A stretch of DNA of 64,000 bases. Source: Marinomonas sp. CT5 (GTDB taxonomy: Bacteria > Pseudomonadota > Gammaproteobacteria > Pseudomonadales > Marinomonadaceae). Every line of letters begins with the position of its first letter. Position 1 is the stretch's first letter. The stretch covers positions 954,560 through 1,018,559 of the forward strand of contig NZ_CP025572.1 in NCBI RefSeq assembly GCF_018336975.1. The letters run 5' to 3'. Shown piece by piece: positions 34,767 through 44,179 of the stretch. The position numbers and the translations under genes were made by a program. The notes below the pieces were generated by a model. It did no database searches. It had not been told where the DNA came from and saw only the letters and a program-made list of their open reading frames with translations.

Positions 34767-35931
34767 TTTTTGGTTCAGTTAATTGAAGGCAAAAACGCTC
34801 GATTAAACCGCGAATTACCTTTTGCATTGGCTTTATTTGATCCAATGCCATAAATTCATTTGGCTGGTGGGCTTGATCAATAGAGCCCGGCCCGAGTATT
34901 AAGGTTTCCATTCCCATTTGATTTAGGAAAGAGCCTTCAGTCGCAAAGGCGACTGTACTGGCTTCTCGCTTAGTTAGCGATTCACACGCTTTAATGATAT
35001 CTGATTCAATTGGTGTATAAAAAGACGGAATGTCGGGAAATAGGCTATTTAACTGAATAATAGTGCCGGTTTTTTCTTCAATACGTGGCAATATCTGCGC
35101 GATTTCTTCCATCAGAGCCTTATTACTCATGCCGGGTAACGCTCTTAAATCAAATTCCAACTCACAACGACCGCAGATGCGGTTGGGGTTATCGCCGCCG
35201 TGGATGCAACCAAAGTTCATTGTAGGATAGTCAATGACAAAGCTTGCGTCACGGTAGTTTGCTTTAAGCTGCTGACGGAATTGCATTAATTCTGACATGA
35301 CATCGTGCATTGCATCTAATGCATTGTTACCTAGCAATGGGTTAGAGGAGTGTCCTGCTTGGCCTGTTACTTGAATCCGTTCCATCATAATGCCTTTGTG
35401 GGCATAAATAGGGGTTAGCGATGTTGGCTCTCCTATCAAGGCGTAACGAGCTTTGAGTGAGCCTTTTTCGACTAGTACACGAGCACCGGACATAGAGCTT
35501 TCTTCGTCCGCCGTAGCCAAGATTATAAGGGGCTGCTTTAAATTAGACAGCTGCATTTGGCGAACCGTGTCGATCACAATGGCAAAAAAGCCTTTCATAT
35601 CGCAGCTTCCAAGACCATAGAGCTTTTGATTTCTTTCCTCTAGCTTAAATGGATCTGACTGCCAGCGTCCTTTATCAAATGGCACTGTATCTGTGTGGCC
35701 AGATAAGACCAAACCACCGTCACCGCTTCCAAGTGTCGCTATTAAGTTGAACTTACCTGGGTGGTCGGGAATAGGCATGACTTCACATTGAAAGCCTTGA
35801 GAGCTCAACCAGCTTTCTAACAATTGAATCACGCCTTTATTTGACTGATCCCAGTGGGCTTGACTACAACTGATAGAAGGTGACGCAATAAGTTGCGACA
35901 TCATATTAATAAGAGAAGGAAGTGCGGGCAT
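34756..35931 (-). CDS. argE: Acetylornithine deacetylase
   Basis: Hydrolyses N-acetylornithine to ornithine and acetate. The 391-residue M20-family metalloenzyme has SGHTDTVP (His79, Asp81), GSCDMKGFF (Asp111) and ADEESSMSG (Glu143/144), the zinc ligands and catalytic acid. The tail GPGSIDQAHQPNEF carries the last zinc-binding His. First gene of the argE-argA pair. Divergent from the triphosphatase gene across 129 nt. Confidence 0.94.
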   Translation of the reverse strand: MPALPSLINMMSQLIASPSISCSQAHWDQSNKGVIQLLESWLSSQGFQCEVMPIPDHPGKFNLIATLGSGDGGLVLSGHTDTVPFDKGRWQSDPFKLEERNQKLYGLGSCDMKGFFAIVIDTVRQMQLSNLKQPLIILATADEESSMSGARVLVEKGSLKARYALIGEPTSLTPIYAHKGIMMERIQVTGQAGHSSNPLLGNNALDAMHDVMSELMQFRQQLKANYRDASFVIDYPTMNFGCIHGGDNPNRICGRCELEFDLRALPGMSNKALMEEIAQILPRIEEKTGTIIQLNSLFPDIPSFYTPIESDIIKACESLTKREASTVAFATEGSFLNQMGMETLILGPGSIDQAHQPNEFMALDQIKPMQKVIRGLIERFCLQLTEPKNEE

Positions 35932-36060
35932 AAAAATGTTCCTAGGGCCAAGTTATCCTCATATATTACTACTGGAAGCTAGCCATCTGGTACACTTGAA
36001 CAAACATTCTTTTTTCTTTGTTGTTTGCTCAACAGCAAAGGTTGTAGAGGTCTTTATATT

Positions 36061-37008
36061 ATGGCTACCGAGCTAGAGCTTAAGTTAATGATTCAGCCTG
36101 ATTACTTACAATCAGTAAGTGATTTTCTTGATGGCATTTGCCGCCAATCTGCAAGCGTTCAACAATCACGTCAGCCAACATTGAATTTAATGAATGCTTA
36201 TTTTGATACAGAGGACGCAAGCTTAATGCAAGCGGGAATGGCTCTGCGTATTCGAGCGGTAAATGATAAGTTTATTCAGACGGTGAAAACTCGTGGTAGC
36301 AATCGTATTGGTATGCATGCCCGTGGCGAGTGGGAATGGTTTATACCAAGTGATAACTTAGATTTGTCGCTTTTAAAAGAGGTTCCTTTGCCTGAAGCGT
36401 TGCAAAATATGTCATGGAGTGATGAGCTTATTGAGGTGTATCGCACGGATTTTGAACGTCAAGTATGGAATGTAGAAACTTCTACTACAAAAATGGAAGT
36501 GGTTTGTGATCAAGGTTTGGTAACTTCTCCCTATGGTAAAGATAGCATTTGTGAGTTAGAGCTGGAGTTGAAAGGCGGTGATGAAGTAGGTTTATATCAA
36601 TTTGCGAAGCAATTGGCTGAGCAAGTGCCTGTTCAAGTAAGTACGGTTTCTAAAGCACAAAAAGGCGTCCGATTAAAATATGGTCAAATTGAATTTCCAG
36701 ATAAACCTCTGAATACGTCGAACTTATTAGAACTTGCCGGCTATTGGTATGAAGTCTGGTTGGTATATTGGGAGGCTATGTATTTTATGAAAGACGAAGC
36801 TCTTATGCAGCCTCTTCGTCACTCCATGTCTCAATTAAGAGCATGTTTACCAAGCGAGCTAGCACAAGCATTGGCACAATTGGATAGAGAATTAGAACAG
36901 CAGTTAATAACTGAAGAAGATTTATTGTTGAAAAATTTAGCTGGAATGACTCAAATTGGCACTACGATGCTGTTGGTTGGGCAGTGGTTAAACCAACGTT
37001 CTGCTTAA
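36061..37008 (+). CDS. ygiF: CYTH-domain inorganic triphosphatase, YgiF-like
   Basis: A 315-residue protein that starts MATELELKLMI, the ExExK signature of CYTH enzymes. CYTH residues run through about 1-200 (ALRIRAVNDKFIQTVKTRG, then CELELELKGG), followed by a helical CHAD-like tail (about 210-310). E. coli YgiF splits tripolyphosphate. The start is the ATG at 36061; an upstream ATG in frame adds 12 residues not found in the family. It precedes glnE, the same neighbour as in E. coli. Confidence 0.88.
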   Translation: MATELELKLMIQPDYLQSVSDFLDGICRQSASVQQSRQPTLNLMNAYFDTEDASLMQAGMALRIRAVNDKFIQTVKTRGSNRIGMHARGEWEWFIPSDNLDLSLLKEVPLPEALQNMSWSDELIEVYRTDFERQVWNVETSTTKMEVVCDQGLVTSPYGKDSICELELELKGGDEVGLYQFAKQLAEQVPVQVSTVSKAQKGVRLKYGQIEFPDKPLNTSNLLELAGYWYEVWLVYWEAMYFMKDEALMQPLRHSMSQLRACLPSELAQALAQLDRELEQQLITEEDLLLKNLAGMTQIGTTMLLVGQWLNQRSA

Positions 37009-37083
37009 TTTATGTGTTGCGATTATGGCATGAAAATATAGTGTCTATTTATCTCTAAAAAATAAAAATGTAAGGAAGACCTT

Positions 37084-40011
37084 TTGACTCCACCGGATTT
37101 AAACCCTAGCTATGAAATTTATTGTAAGCAGTTACCTTCTCAGTTGTTGTTAGAACAAGTTCAAGAAGCACGAGAAAGGCATAGTCTAGAGGCGTTAAGC
37201 GAAAAGCAAATAGCTAAACTAGAGCCATTGTGGATTTTGAGCGATTATTTACATCAACAGTTTATTCGTTTTCCTCACTGGCTTGATGATGTATTGGAGT
37301 TAGAAAAATTGCCGCAACGCCCTTCTAAAGAAGCATTGATGACAGGTGAAGCATTTTTTCCATTAGAGGCGAATGCCTGTCCATCAGAGCCCACTGACAC
37401 ATTAGATGAAGCGAGTTTTCTTAAGCGCTTACGATTGTATCGTCAATGGTGGATGGTACGGCTTATTTCTTTAGATATTCAGCAGCGTCTTTCTCTAACA
37501 GAGTTAACATCGCGTTTAAGTGCTTTGGCTGATGCGTGCGTTAATGCCAGCTTACAATGGACGACACAGCATTACCTTGCTTTGTACGGTCAGGCCTTTG
37601 ACAGTAATCATGAGCTTCAATCGATGATTGTGATTGGTATGGGGAAACTGGGCGGCAACGAGCTTAACTTATCTTCGGATATCGATTTGATTTTTGCTTT
37701 TCGTGAACACGGAGACACCCAAGGCGGTAAAAAAAGCCTTTCTCATCAAGAATACTTCACTAAGCTAGGGCAAAAACTCATTCAACATTTAGACCAAGTG
37801 ACCGCGGATGGTTTTGTGTTTCGCGTCGACATGCGCTTGCGTCCTTTTGGGCAATCTGGCGCCTTAGTACTCAACATGGACTCGTTAGAAAACTATTACC
37901 AAGATCAGGGACGAGACTGGGAACGTTATGCCATGATTAAAGCCCGAGTCATGTCAGGTAGTGAATTGGATGTGCGTGAGTTCGAGGCTTTGCGAAAGCC
38001 TTTTGTGTATCGCAAGTATCTTGATTTTGGAGCAATCGGAGCATTGCGCGATCTTAAGCAAATGATTGCCAAAGAAGTCCGCCGTAAAGGAATTGAGCAT
38101 AATATTAAATTAGGTGAAGGTGGTATTCGAGAAGTTGAGTTTATCGCCCAAGCCTTGCAAATATTGCATGGTGGGCGTGATCAAGGTTTGCAAACACCGG
38201 CCTTGTTAAAAGTATTGCCTTACCTTGCCCAACAGGATTATCTGCCTGTAGAAGAAATGGACCAATTGCGTGAAGCATATTTGCTTTTACGTCGTACCGA
38301 ACATGCCTTACAAGCTGTGAATGATGAGCAAACACAATTATTACCAGAAGATAGTCGTGCACGTACCCGTATCGCTTTGATGGTGGGGTTTGCTTCATGG
38401 GAAGCATTGGATGAAAGGCTTTGGGAGGTGCGTAAAAATGTACACCGCTCTTTTGTGGCACTAATTGATGATGGCAACGAAAGTAGTGAGGAGGTAAAAA
38501 ATCAAGAAACATGGCGTTTATTGATCAAACATCCAGAAGACAAAGAAGCTATAAAGGATGCCATTGAGTTAATTGCTTGGCGAGACCATGAAGCAAGTAT
38601 CTTGCGTATTTCTCAGCTGCTTAGCTCACGCACGGTTGTCTTCATGCAACCTATTGGGCATGAAAGGCTTGCGGTATTTTTAGCGGCTTTGATGTCAAAG
38701 TTAATTGATGAAGCTAATCCAGACTTAGTGCTAGAGCGCGTTTTTCCTATTCTAGAGGCAGTTTTACGTCGTACGGCTTATTTGGTTTTGTTATGTGAAA
38801 ATCAAACGGCACTGACGCATTTAATCCAGTTATGTCGAGAAAGTGTATGGTTTACTGAGGCCATTTCGACCACACCAGCATTGCTGGATGAATTGCTTGA
38901 TGCTAACACTTTATTTTCTCCACCAGATAAAGCCATGTTAGCAGAAGAGTTGCAGCAGATATTATTGCGTTTACCTGAAGACGATGAAGAAGCTCAAATG
39001 GACGCTCTGCGTCGCTTCAGGCGTTCTATTATTTTGCGTATCGCCGCCTGCGATATAACCGGTATACTCCCTGTAATGAAAGTGAGTGATCACTTAACTT
39101 GGTTGGCAGAAGTGCTGCTAGAACAGGTATTACAGCAGTCTTGGCAGTATTTAACCAAAAAACACGGCTTTCCCGTTAGTCAGGGAGAAACGGCTTTTGC
39201 TCCGCAATTAGCCATTATTGGCTACGGTAAGTCAGGCGGTTGGGAATTAGGCTACGACTCAGACTTGGACCTTGTCTTTATTCACGATGCGCAATCAAAC
39301 GGCAATACAGACGGTGACCGTAGTATTGATAACCTTACTTTCTATACCCGCCTTGGGCAGCGCTTAATTCACGTGATCACTAGCTTTACTGCGGCAGGTC
39401 GTTTGTACGAAGTAGATATGCGCTTACGTCCTTCTGGTAACTCTGGCTTATTGGTTTCAAGTTTAGACGCCTTTAGAGATTATCAGCAAAAAGAAGCTTG
39501 GGTCTGGGAGCACCAAGCTTTGACTCGTTCTCGTGGCTTAGCTGGCGAATCGAATTTGCTCGCAAAATTTGAAAATTGTCGAAAAGACATTATTTCATCG
39601 GTACGAGATCGTAATGAGCTGAAAGCAGAAGTGATCAAGATGCGCGAAAAAATGCGTGCTCATTTAGATACGGGTGGCAAAGAAAAAGGCTTTGACCTGA
39701 AACAGGGGGCTGGTGGCATCATTGATATTGAATTTATGGTGCAATATCTGGTTTTAGCTTGGTCAGGAAAGTACCCCGAGTTGATGCGATTTTCTGATAA
39801 TGTACGTCAGCTTGAAGCCGCCGCAAAAGTTGGTCTTATTGGTGCCGAACAGGCAGAAAAAATGACGGATACTTATACGCTTTATCGATCTCTTACTCAT
39901 CGGTTGAGTTTACAGCAGCAAGGTCGTGTTGTTCAAAATGATGGGTTAATTGAGAATCAAAACTTGGTGAGTCAATATTGGGAAAATTTTGTGAGTGATA
40001 CTGGTATTTGA
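37084..40011 (+). CDS. glnE: Glutamine synthetase adenylyltransferase/deadenylylase GlnE
   Basis: Adds and removes AMP on glutamine synthetase in response to P-II state and glutamine. The 975-residue protein has two nucleotidyltransferase domains: the N-terminal deadenylylase with GMGKLGGNELNLSSDIDLIF (from about 184) and the C-terminal adenylylase with GYGKSGGWELGYDSDLDLVF (from about 715). The start is a TTG at 37084 with AAGGA 7 nt upstream. The chain is slightly longer than E. coli GlnE (946). Its P-II partner is encoded at 53647. Confidence 0.96.
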   Translation: MTPPDLNPSYEIYCKQLPSQLLLEQVQEARERHSLEALSEKQIAKLEPLWILSDYLHQQFIRFPHWLDDVLELEKLPQRPSKEALMTGEAFFPLEANACPSEPTDTLDEASFLKRLRLYRQWWMVRLISLDIQQRLSLTELTSRLSALADACVNASLQWTTQHYLALYGQAFDSNHELQSMIVIGMGKLGGNELNLSSDIDLIFAFREHGDTQGGKKSLSHQEYFTKLGQKLIQHLDQVTADGFVFRVDMRLRPFGQSGALVLNMDSLENYYQDQGRDWERYAMIKARVMSGSELDVREFEALRKPFVYRKYLDFGAIGALRDLKQMIAKEVRRKGIEHNIKLGEGGIREVEFIAQALQILHGGRDQGLQTPALLKVLPYLAQQDYLPVEEMDQLREAYLLLRRTEHALQAVNDEQTQLLPEDSRARTRIALMVGFASWEALDERLWEVRKNVHRSFVALIDDGNESSEEVKNQETWRLLIKHPEDKEAIKDAIELIAWRDHEASILRISQLLSSRTVVFMQPIGHERLAVFLAALMSKLIDEANPDLVLERVFPILEAVLRRTAYLVLLCENQTALTHLIQLCRESVWFTEAISTTPALLDELLDANTLFSPPDKAMLAEELQQILLRLPEDDEEAQMDALRRFRRSIILRIAACDITGILPVMKVSDHLTWLAEVLLEQVLQQSWQYLTKKHGFPVSQGETAFAPQLAIIGYGKSGGWELGYDSDLDLVFIHDAQSNGNTDGDRSIDNLTFYTRLGQRLIHVITSFTAAGRLYEVDMRLRPSGNSGLLVSSLDAFRDYQQKEAWVWEHQALTRSRGLAGESNLLAKFENCRKDIISSVRDRNELKAEVIKMREKMRAHLDTGGKEKGFDLKQGAGGIIDIEFMVQYLVLAWSGKYPELMRFSDNVRQLEAAAKVGLIGAEQAEKMTDTYTLYRSLTHRLSLQQQGRVVQNDGLIENQNLVSQYWENFVSDTGI

Positions 40012-40159
40012 TGTGCAGTTTTTTAATAAAAAGATGTTCGTAAATTCAGTAAAGGCCGACTATACTTTATTTATTGATGTTTTTTTAGACAGCAGTGTTT
40101 CGAAAGTGTTAGTCTAAAATCATTATTACGAACCCAAGAAAGATAATTAAGGGGGCAAA

Positions 40160-40369
40160 ATGCCAAGCATTAATGGTTTAAGTAATCCCGCAATGGATTA
40201 TGCCAGTGAAGTTTATGGAGCCAAGTTAGCCAAAGCAGCTCAGGAACAAGAAGGGAAGCAAAATCTTGAGTTGTTGCAAGAAGCGGCTAAAAGTGTCACA
40301 CCCGTAGCAAGTAACGGTCCGCAAACAACAACGGATAACCTTGGACAGAATATTAACATCAATGTTTGA
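40160..40369 (+). CDS. Small YjfB-like putative motility protein
   Basis: A 69-residue soluble protein preceded by AAGGGGG. The C-terminal LGQNININV recalls the LGQNI/LGxxVD ending of YjfB-family small proteins, which databases label putative motility proteins without known function. It is rich in Ala, Gln and Asn with one helical stretch (about 14-45). It stands alone between glnE and the convergent SbmA gene and has its own terminator. Family assignment is from memory of the ending only. Confidence 0.55.
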   Translation: MPSINGLSNPAMDYASEVYGAKLAKAAQEQEGKQNLELLQEAAKSVTPVASNGPQTTTDNLGQNININV

Positions 40370-40413
40370 TGATTGTGTTTGGTTGCCCTTGAAATAGGTT
40401 TAACAATTAGAAA

Positions 40414-40452
40414 TCCCCAGCCGTGTGAAGTGATTCGGCTGGGTTTTTTTTG
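40414..40452 (+). terminator. Terminator after the YjfB-like gene
   Basis: Stem CCCAGCC with GGCTGGG and a T8 tail on the plus strand, 45 nt after the stop codon. Confidence 0.85.
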
Positions 40453-40489
40453 TTATGAGAGAAGCAAAGTAAGAGCCTTTTAACTAGAC

Positions 40490-41764
40490 TTACTTTTCCA
40501 TATAAGTTTGGTCTTCTTTGGGTAAATTACCGTCATTTATTACGGCTTCAAATGCCTTAAGACGTTTGTAGATTGATAGCAATTCTACGATGGTTGTCCA
40601 AGAATTGATTAGGTATTGGAAAGAATTTTCCACCTGATTGAAAGCATTTAACACACGCTGCATGATACCTAATGTGAAGGCTCCAGCGATAATTGAAGGG
40701 GCTAGGACTATCAGTGGTACAAATTGCCCCACGTTTATATAACCAAAGCGAACAATGTTAAAGTATAAGTAGTTCTTATAGAGGCGGAAGTAGTTTTTTC
40801 GTACATTGGCAAAAAGTTCCTCAAGGCTGATTGGTGTTGCTCTTTCAGGATGGTCTTCACCATAGACTAATTCTTTTCGATAAGCAGCTTCTACACGTTG
40901 ATTTTTGAACTCTAATCCAGGAAGTTTTATACCTGCCAATGCTAGCAAGAGCGTTCCAAAAATTGACCACATAATTGCTGTGAATACCAAGGCTTGAGGG
41001 ACTTCGCCGATAAGTGGGAGCGTTTTAACGTATCCAGACAGACTCCATAAAATAGGCAAAAAAGCAATTAAAGTCATAATGGATCTTAAAAGACTCACCC
41101 CAAGCCCTTCAACAATAGATGCGAAACGCATTGTATCTTCTTGAATACGTTGTGATGCACCTTCAATATGGCGAACTTGGCTCCATTTAGAAGTGTAATA
41201 ACTTGTCATTGCCGTTCGCCAACGAAAAACGAAGTGGCTAACAAAGAAATTACTTAAGACTGCAACTGTAATCGCTACCATTATGATAATCGCGACAGAA
41301 GATAGCTCTGAGTAATAGGTGGCAATAGGAATACTGTTTGGCGATGCTAAGGCATTTTGAATGAGGTCATAAAATTTTCCATACCATTCGTTAAGCATTA
41401 CACTTACTTGTACTTGAAACCATGTAATGAAGACAATTCCTGCCGACCCAAGTACAGACCATTTAGACCATTTTTGCCCACCATATATCATCCAGAAACC
41501 AACAAATAAGCCGTAACAAAGTGACATATATTGGTATAACCATACATCTAATGCCGTACTTTGTGCACTTTGGAAAGCAGCTTGTGCAGCAGTGTCGGCA
41601 TCACTTGCGAGGGCGTCAGGAAAATGAACGCCAAACCAAGATCCAAGGCTTAAAGCGGAGCCTAAGTCCTGTATAACGCTATACCAACCAATGACGCAAA
41701 TTAGAGCCCAGAGGGCGAAACTTAGAAAGAAGAGTTTGGGTTTTGGAAAGAAAGAATGAAACAC
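40490..41764 (-). CDS. sbmA: SbmA/BacA-family peptide transporter
   Basis: A 424-residue inner-membrane protein with about seven to eight helices, no ATPase domain, and the family blocks FPKPKLFFLSFALW at the N-terminus and VQVSVMLNEWYGKFYDLIQNAL near residues 117-138. SbmA/BacA carries antimicrobial peptides and modified peptides inward using the proton gradient. It starts at a GTG (41764) without a strong ribosome site. Single gene; its position beside the YjfB-like gene and a PhzF-family gene gives no functional hint. Confidence 0.9.
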   Translation of the reverse strand: MFHSFFPKPKLFFLSFALWALICVIGWYSVIQDLGSALSLGSWFGVHFPDALASDADTAAQAAFQSAQSTALDVWLYQYMSLCYGLFVGFWMIYGGQKWSKWSVLGSAGIVFITWFQVQVSVMLNEWYGKFYDLIQNALASPNSIPIATYYSELSSVAIIIMVAITVAVLSNFFVSHFVFRWRTAMTSYYTSKWSQVRHIEGASQRIQEDTMRFASIVEGLGVSLLRSIMTLIAFLPILWSLSGYVKTLPLIGEVPQALVFTAIMWSIFGTLLLALAGIKLPGLEFKNQRVEAAYRKELVYGEDHPERATPISLEELFANVRKNYFRLYKNYLYFNIVRFGYINVGQFVPLIVLAPSIIAGAFTLGIMQRVLNAFNQVENSFQYLINSWTTIVELLSIYKRLKAFEAVINDGNLPKEDQTYMEK

Positions 41765-41969
41765 GGTTTAGTTTCTCTATTAGTTGGATACATCAATAGC
41801 CATCGGTTCTAGAAGGGAATGGCGCTGTATTGGAGCTTAAACCACTCAGGTCATAAGCACAATTAATAAGCGATTAAGGAATCAGCAAATAAGGCGACAA
41901 TTTATTCAAGTAAAGTTACTTTTGCTATGATTGCGGCCTATATAATCTAGATAAATTGATGGAGTCTCC

Positions 41970-42830
41970 ATGGATCAGGTTGAGGTGTATTTGATCAGCG
42001 CGTTTTCGTTATCAGAACAAGGAGGAAATCTAGCAGGTGTGGTTTTGCATGCGGATAGTTTAACGGATACTCAAAAACAATCTATTGCTAAACAAGTTGG
42101 TGTATCAGAAACCGCATTTATCAGTAGAAGTGATAAAGCTGACTTCCAGTTATCTTTTTTCACGCCTTCAATTGAAGTGGATTTTTGTGGTCATGCAACG
42201 CTAGGGGCGTTTTGGTTGTTGCATCACCTTGGGCATATATCTGTAGGTTTCTATCAGCAAGAAACCAAAGCGGGTGTATTAGGTGTGGAAGTGTTATCGA
42301 ATGGGCGCATTATAATGAATCAAAGTTTACCTCTTTGGTCTACAAAGTTTAGCGCAGACGAAATAGCACCTATGTTGGGTATTCAGCCTGACTTTATTAT
42401 TCAATTAGGTTTGCCGATTCAAGCCTTATCCACAGGGTTGGTGGATGTGATGGTTCCTGTTCCTTTTGGTATGCTGGATGACTTAGTGGTAGATAGTGAT
42501 GCGATAAGTACGTTTTGTAAGCAGCATGAGTTCGTAGGCTTTCACGTCTTTGAATTAGCTCCTGTGGGAGCAGGGTACACAGCAAGCTGTCGAAACTTTG
42601 CACCTGCTGTGGATATACCAGAAGAGTCTGCAACGGGTAGTTCTAGCGGCGCGCTTGCATGTTATTTAAATCGTTTTTTTGGTTATGAGAAGATGGTTTT
42701 TCAGCAAGGGAGGGCAATGAAAATGACATCACAAATAACAGCAGAATTAAGGCTGCAAAATGGAGAAGTAACTGAAGTAAAAGTAGGTGGAGAGGGTGCG
42801 TTGGTTAAAAAAGTTTTCATTGAAGTTTAG
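41970..42830 (+). CDS. PhzF-family isomerase/epimerase
   Basis: A 286-residue protein of the PhzF/DapF-fold family. It opens VYLISAFSLSEQGGNLAGVVL with the conserved GN pair, has the catalytic-Glu block VSETAFIS (about 46-53), FCGHATLGAFWLL (about 72-84) and the C-terminal EESATGSSSGALACYL. Family members isomerise small molecules such as the phenazine precursor, but most are uncharacterised. No phenazine genes are nearby, so the substrate is unknown. It converges on the astC-type gene and shares a terminator. Confidence 0.88.
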   Translation: MDQVEVYLISAFSLSEQGGNLAGVVLHADSLTDTQKQSIAKQVGVSETAFISRSDKADFQLSFFTPSIEVDFCGHATLGAFWLLHHLGHISVGFYQQETKAGVLGVEVLSNGRIIMNQSLPLWSTKFSADEIAPMLGIQPDFIIQLGLPIQALSTGLVDVMVPVPFGMLDDLVVDSDAISTFCKQHEFVGFHVFELAPVGAGYTASCRNFAPAVDIPEESATGSSSGALACYLNRFFGYEKMVFQQGRAMKMTSQITAELRLQNGEVTEVKVGGEGALVKKVFIEV

Positions 42831-42836
42831 CCCATA

Positions 42837-42863
42837 AAAAAATCGGACCTAAGTCCGATTTTT
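42837..42863. terminator. Bidirectional terminator between PhzF-like gene and astC
   Basis: Arms AAAAATCGGAC and GTCCGATTTTT with a 4-nt loop between the two convergent genes. Confidence 0.88.
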
Positions 42864-42889
42864 AATCTGTTATTAGCAATTAATAAAAC

Positions 42890-44125
42890 TTAATTTGCTT
42901 TGTTATTTGCTACCACTTTTGCAACAGCTTTATCCAGACGAGCAAGACCATCAGCAATGTCTTGTTCAGTAATAATCAGGGATGGTGCTAAACGTAATAC
43001 GTTTGGACCTGCAACAAGCACAAATAAACCTTCTTCTGCGGCGGCTTTGACGATTTCACCCGCTTTACCTGCTAAGTCATCAATAACTTCTGCACCGATT
43101 AAAAGACCCATGCCGCGGATATCTTTGAATACATGGTACTTATCGTTAATGGCTTTTAGACCTTCAACAAATAAATCATGGCGTTTATTAACACCATTCA
43201 ATACTTCAGGTGTGTCAATGATATCGATCACGGCTTCAGCAATAGCACAGGCCATTGGGTTGCCGCCATAAGTACTGCCGTGAGTACCAAAAGCCAGGCT
43301 CTTAGCCGCTTTTTCTGTTGCTAACATGGCACTAACAGGAAATCCATTACCTAACGCTTTGGCTGTCGTTAACACATCAGGTTTTACGCCAAGCTGTTCA
43401 TAGGCATACAGAGTACCAGTACGACCAACACCGGATTGCACTTCGTCATACACTAACAGCGCGTTGTATTGATCGCAGAGTTCACGTACTTGCTTAGCAA
43501 ATTCAATATCCGCCGGAATAATTCCGCCTTCGCCTTGAATTGGCTCCATGACAACAGCGCAGGTTTTATCGCTAATAATGGCTTTAAGCTGCTCAATGTC
43601 GTTGTAATCGCAATGTTTGATCCCACCTGGTGTTGGCTCGAAACCTTCTTTGTATTTTGCTTGTCCGCCGACAGAAACGGTAAACAAAGTACGCCCGTGG
43701 AAGGACTTATAGAAAGCGATAATTTCGTGTTTTTCTGGACCAAAATGATCAAACGCGTAACGGCGAGCAAGTTTGAAAGCGGCCTCATTAGCTTCTGCAC
43801 CACTGTTTGCAAAAAATACTCGATCGGCAAAAGTCTTCTCAGTTAACTTTTTAGCTAATCGTAGAGCGGGTTCGTTGGTCATAGTATTTGATAAATGCCA
43901 AATTTGCCCAGCTTGCTCACGCATGACGTTGACTAGAGTAGGATTAGAATGCCCCAATGCAGTGACGGCAATGCCACCTGCAAAATCGACGTATTCTTTG
44001 CCTTCTTTGTCCCATACGCGAGAGCCTTCGCCACGCACTGGAATAACCGCAGAAGGTGCGTAGTTGGGAACCATTACTTCGTCAAAGGTTGCTCTCGTTA
44101 CTTGTTGTGTCACTTCTCTATCCAT
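42890..44125 (-). CDS. astC: Acetylornithine/succinylornithine transaminase
   Basis: A PLP-dependent class III aminotransferase of 411 residues that moves an amino group from a (N-acyl)ornithine to 2-oxoglutarate. Visible parts are [45 protein letters not shown] and the PLP lysine in [11 protein letters not shown]. It begins [18 protein letters not shown]; the frame extends upstream to a TTG that lies inside a terminator stem, so I use the ATG at 44125. Its place behind gdhB and near an ArgR-type regulator and arginine transporter favours the catabolic (AstC/AruC) role, but ArgD function is possible. Confidence 0.88.
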   Translation of the reverse strand: MDREVTQQVTRATFDEVMVPNYAPSAVIPVRGEGSRVWDKEGKEYVDFAGGIAVTALGHSNPTLVNVMREQAGQIWHLSNTMTNEPALRLAKKLTEKTFADRVFFANSGAEANEAAFKLARRYAFDHFGPEKHEIIAFYKSFHGRTLFTVSVGGQAKYKEGFEPTPGGIKHCDYNDIEQLKAIISDKTCAVVMEPIQGEGGIIPADIEFAKQVRELCDQYNALLVYDEVQSGVGRTGTLYAYEQLGVKPDVLTTAKALGNGFPVSAMLATEKAAKSLAFGTHGSTYGGNPMACAIAEAVIDIIDTPEVLNGVNKRHDLFVEGLKAINDKYHVFKDIRGMGLLIGAEVIDDLAGKAGEIVKAAAEEGLFVLVAGPNVLRLAPSLIITEQDIADGLARLDKAVAKVVANNKAN

Positions 44126-44138
44126 CTCGAAAAAAGGC

Positions 44139-44172
44139 CTCTTAAAAATAGGTGGCCGCAATGGCGGCCACC
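44139..44172 (-). terminator. Terminator or attenuator between gdhB and astC
   Basis: Nine-pair stem GGTGGCCGC with GCGGCCACC followed by TATTTTTA on the minus strand, placed 8 nt after the gdhB stop and 14 nt before the astC start. Read-through would join the two genes. Confidence 0.75.
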
Positions 44173-44179
44173 AGTGGTT

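Noticed and set aside
43453-43846. Two open frames of 125 codons inside the astC-type gene
   Set aside because: Shadows of the aminotransferase gene on both strands, no ribosome site and no family likeness.
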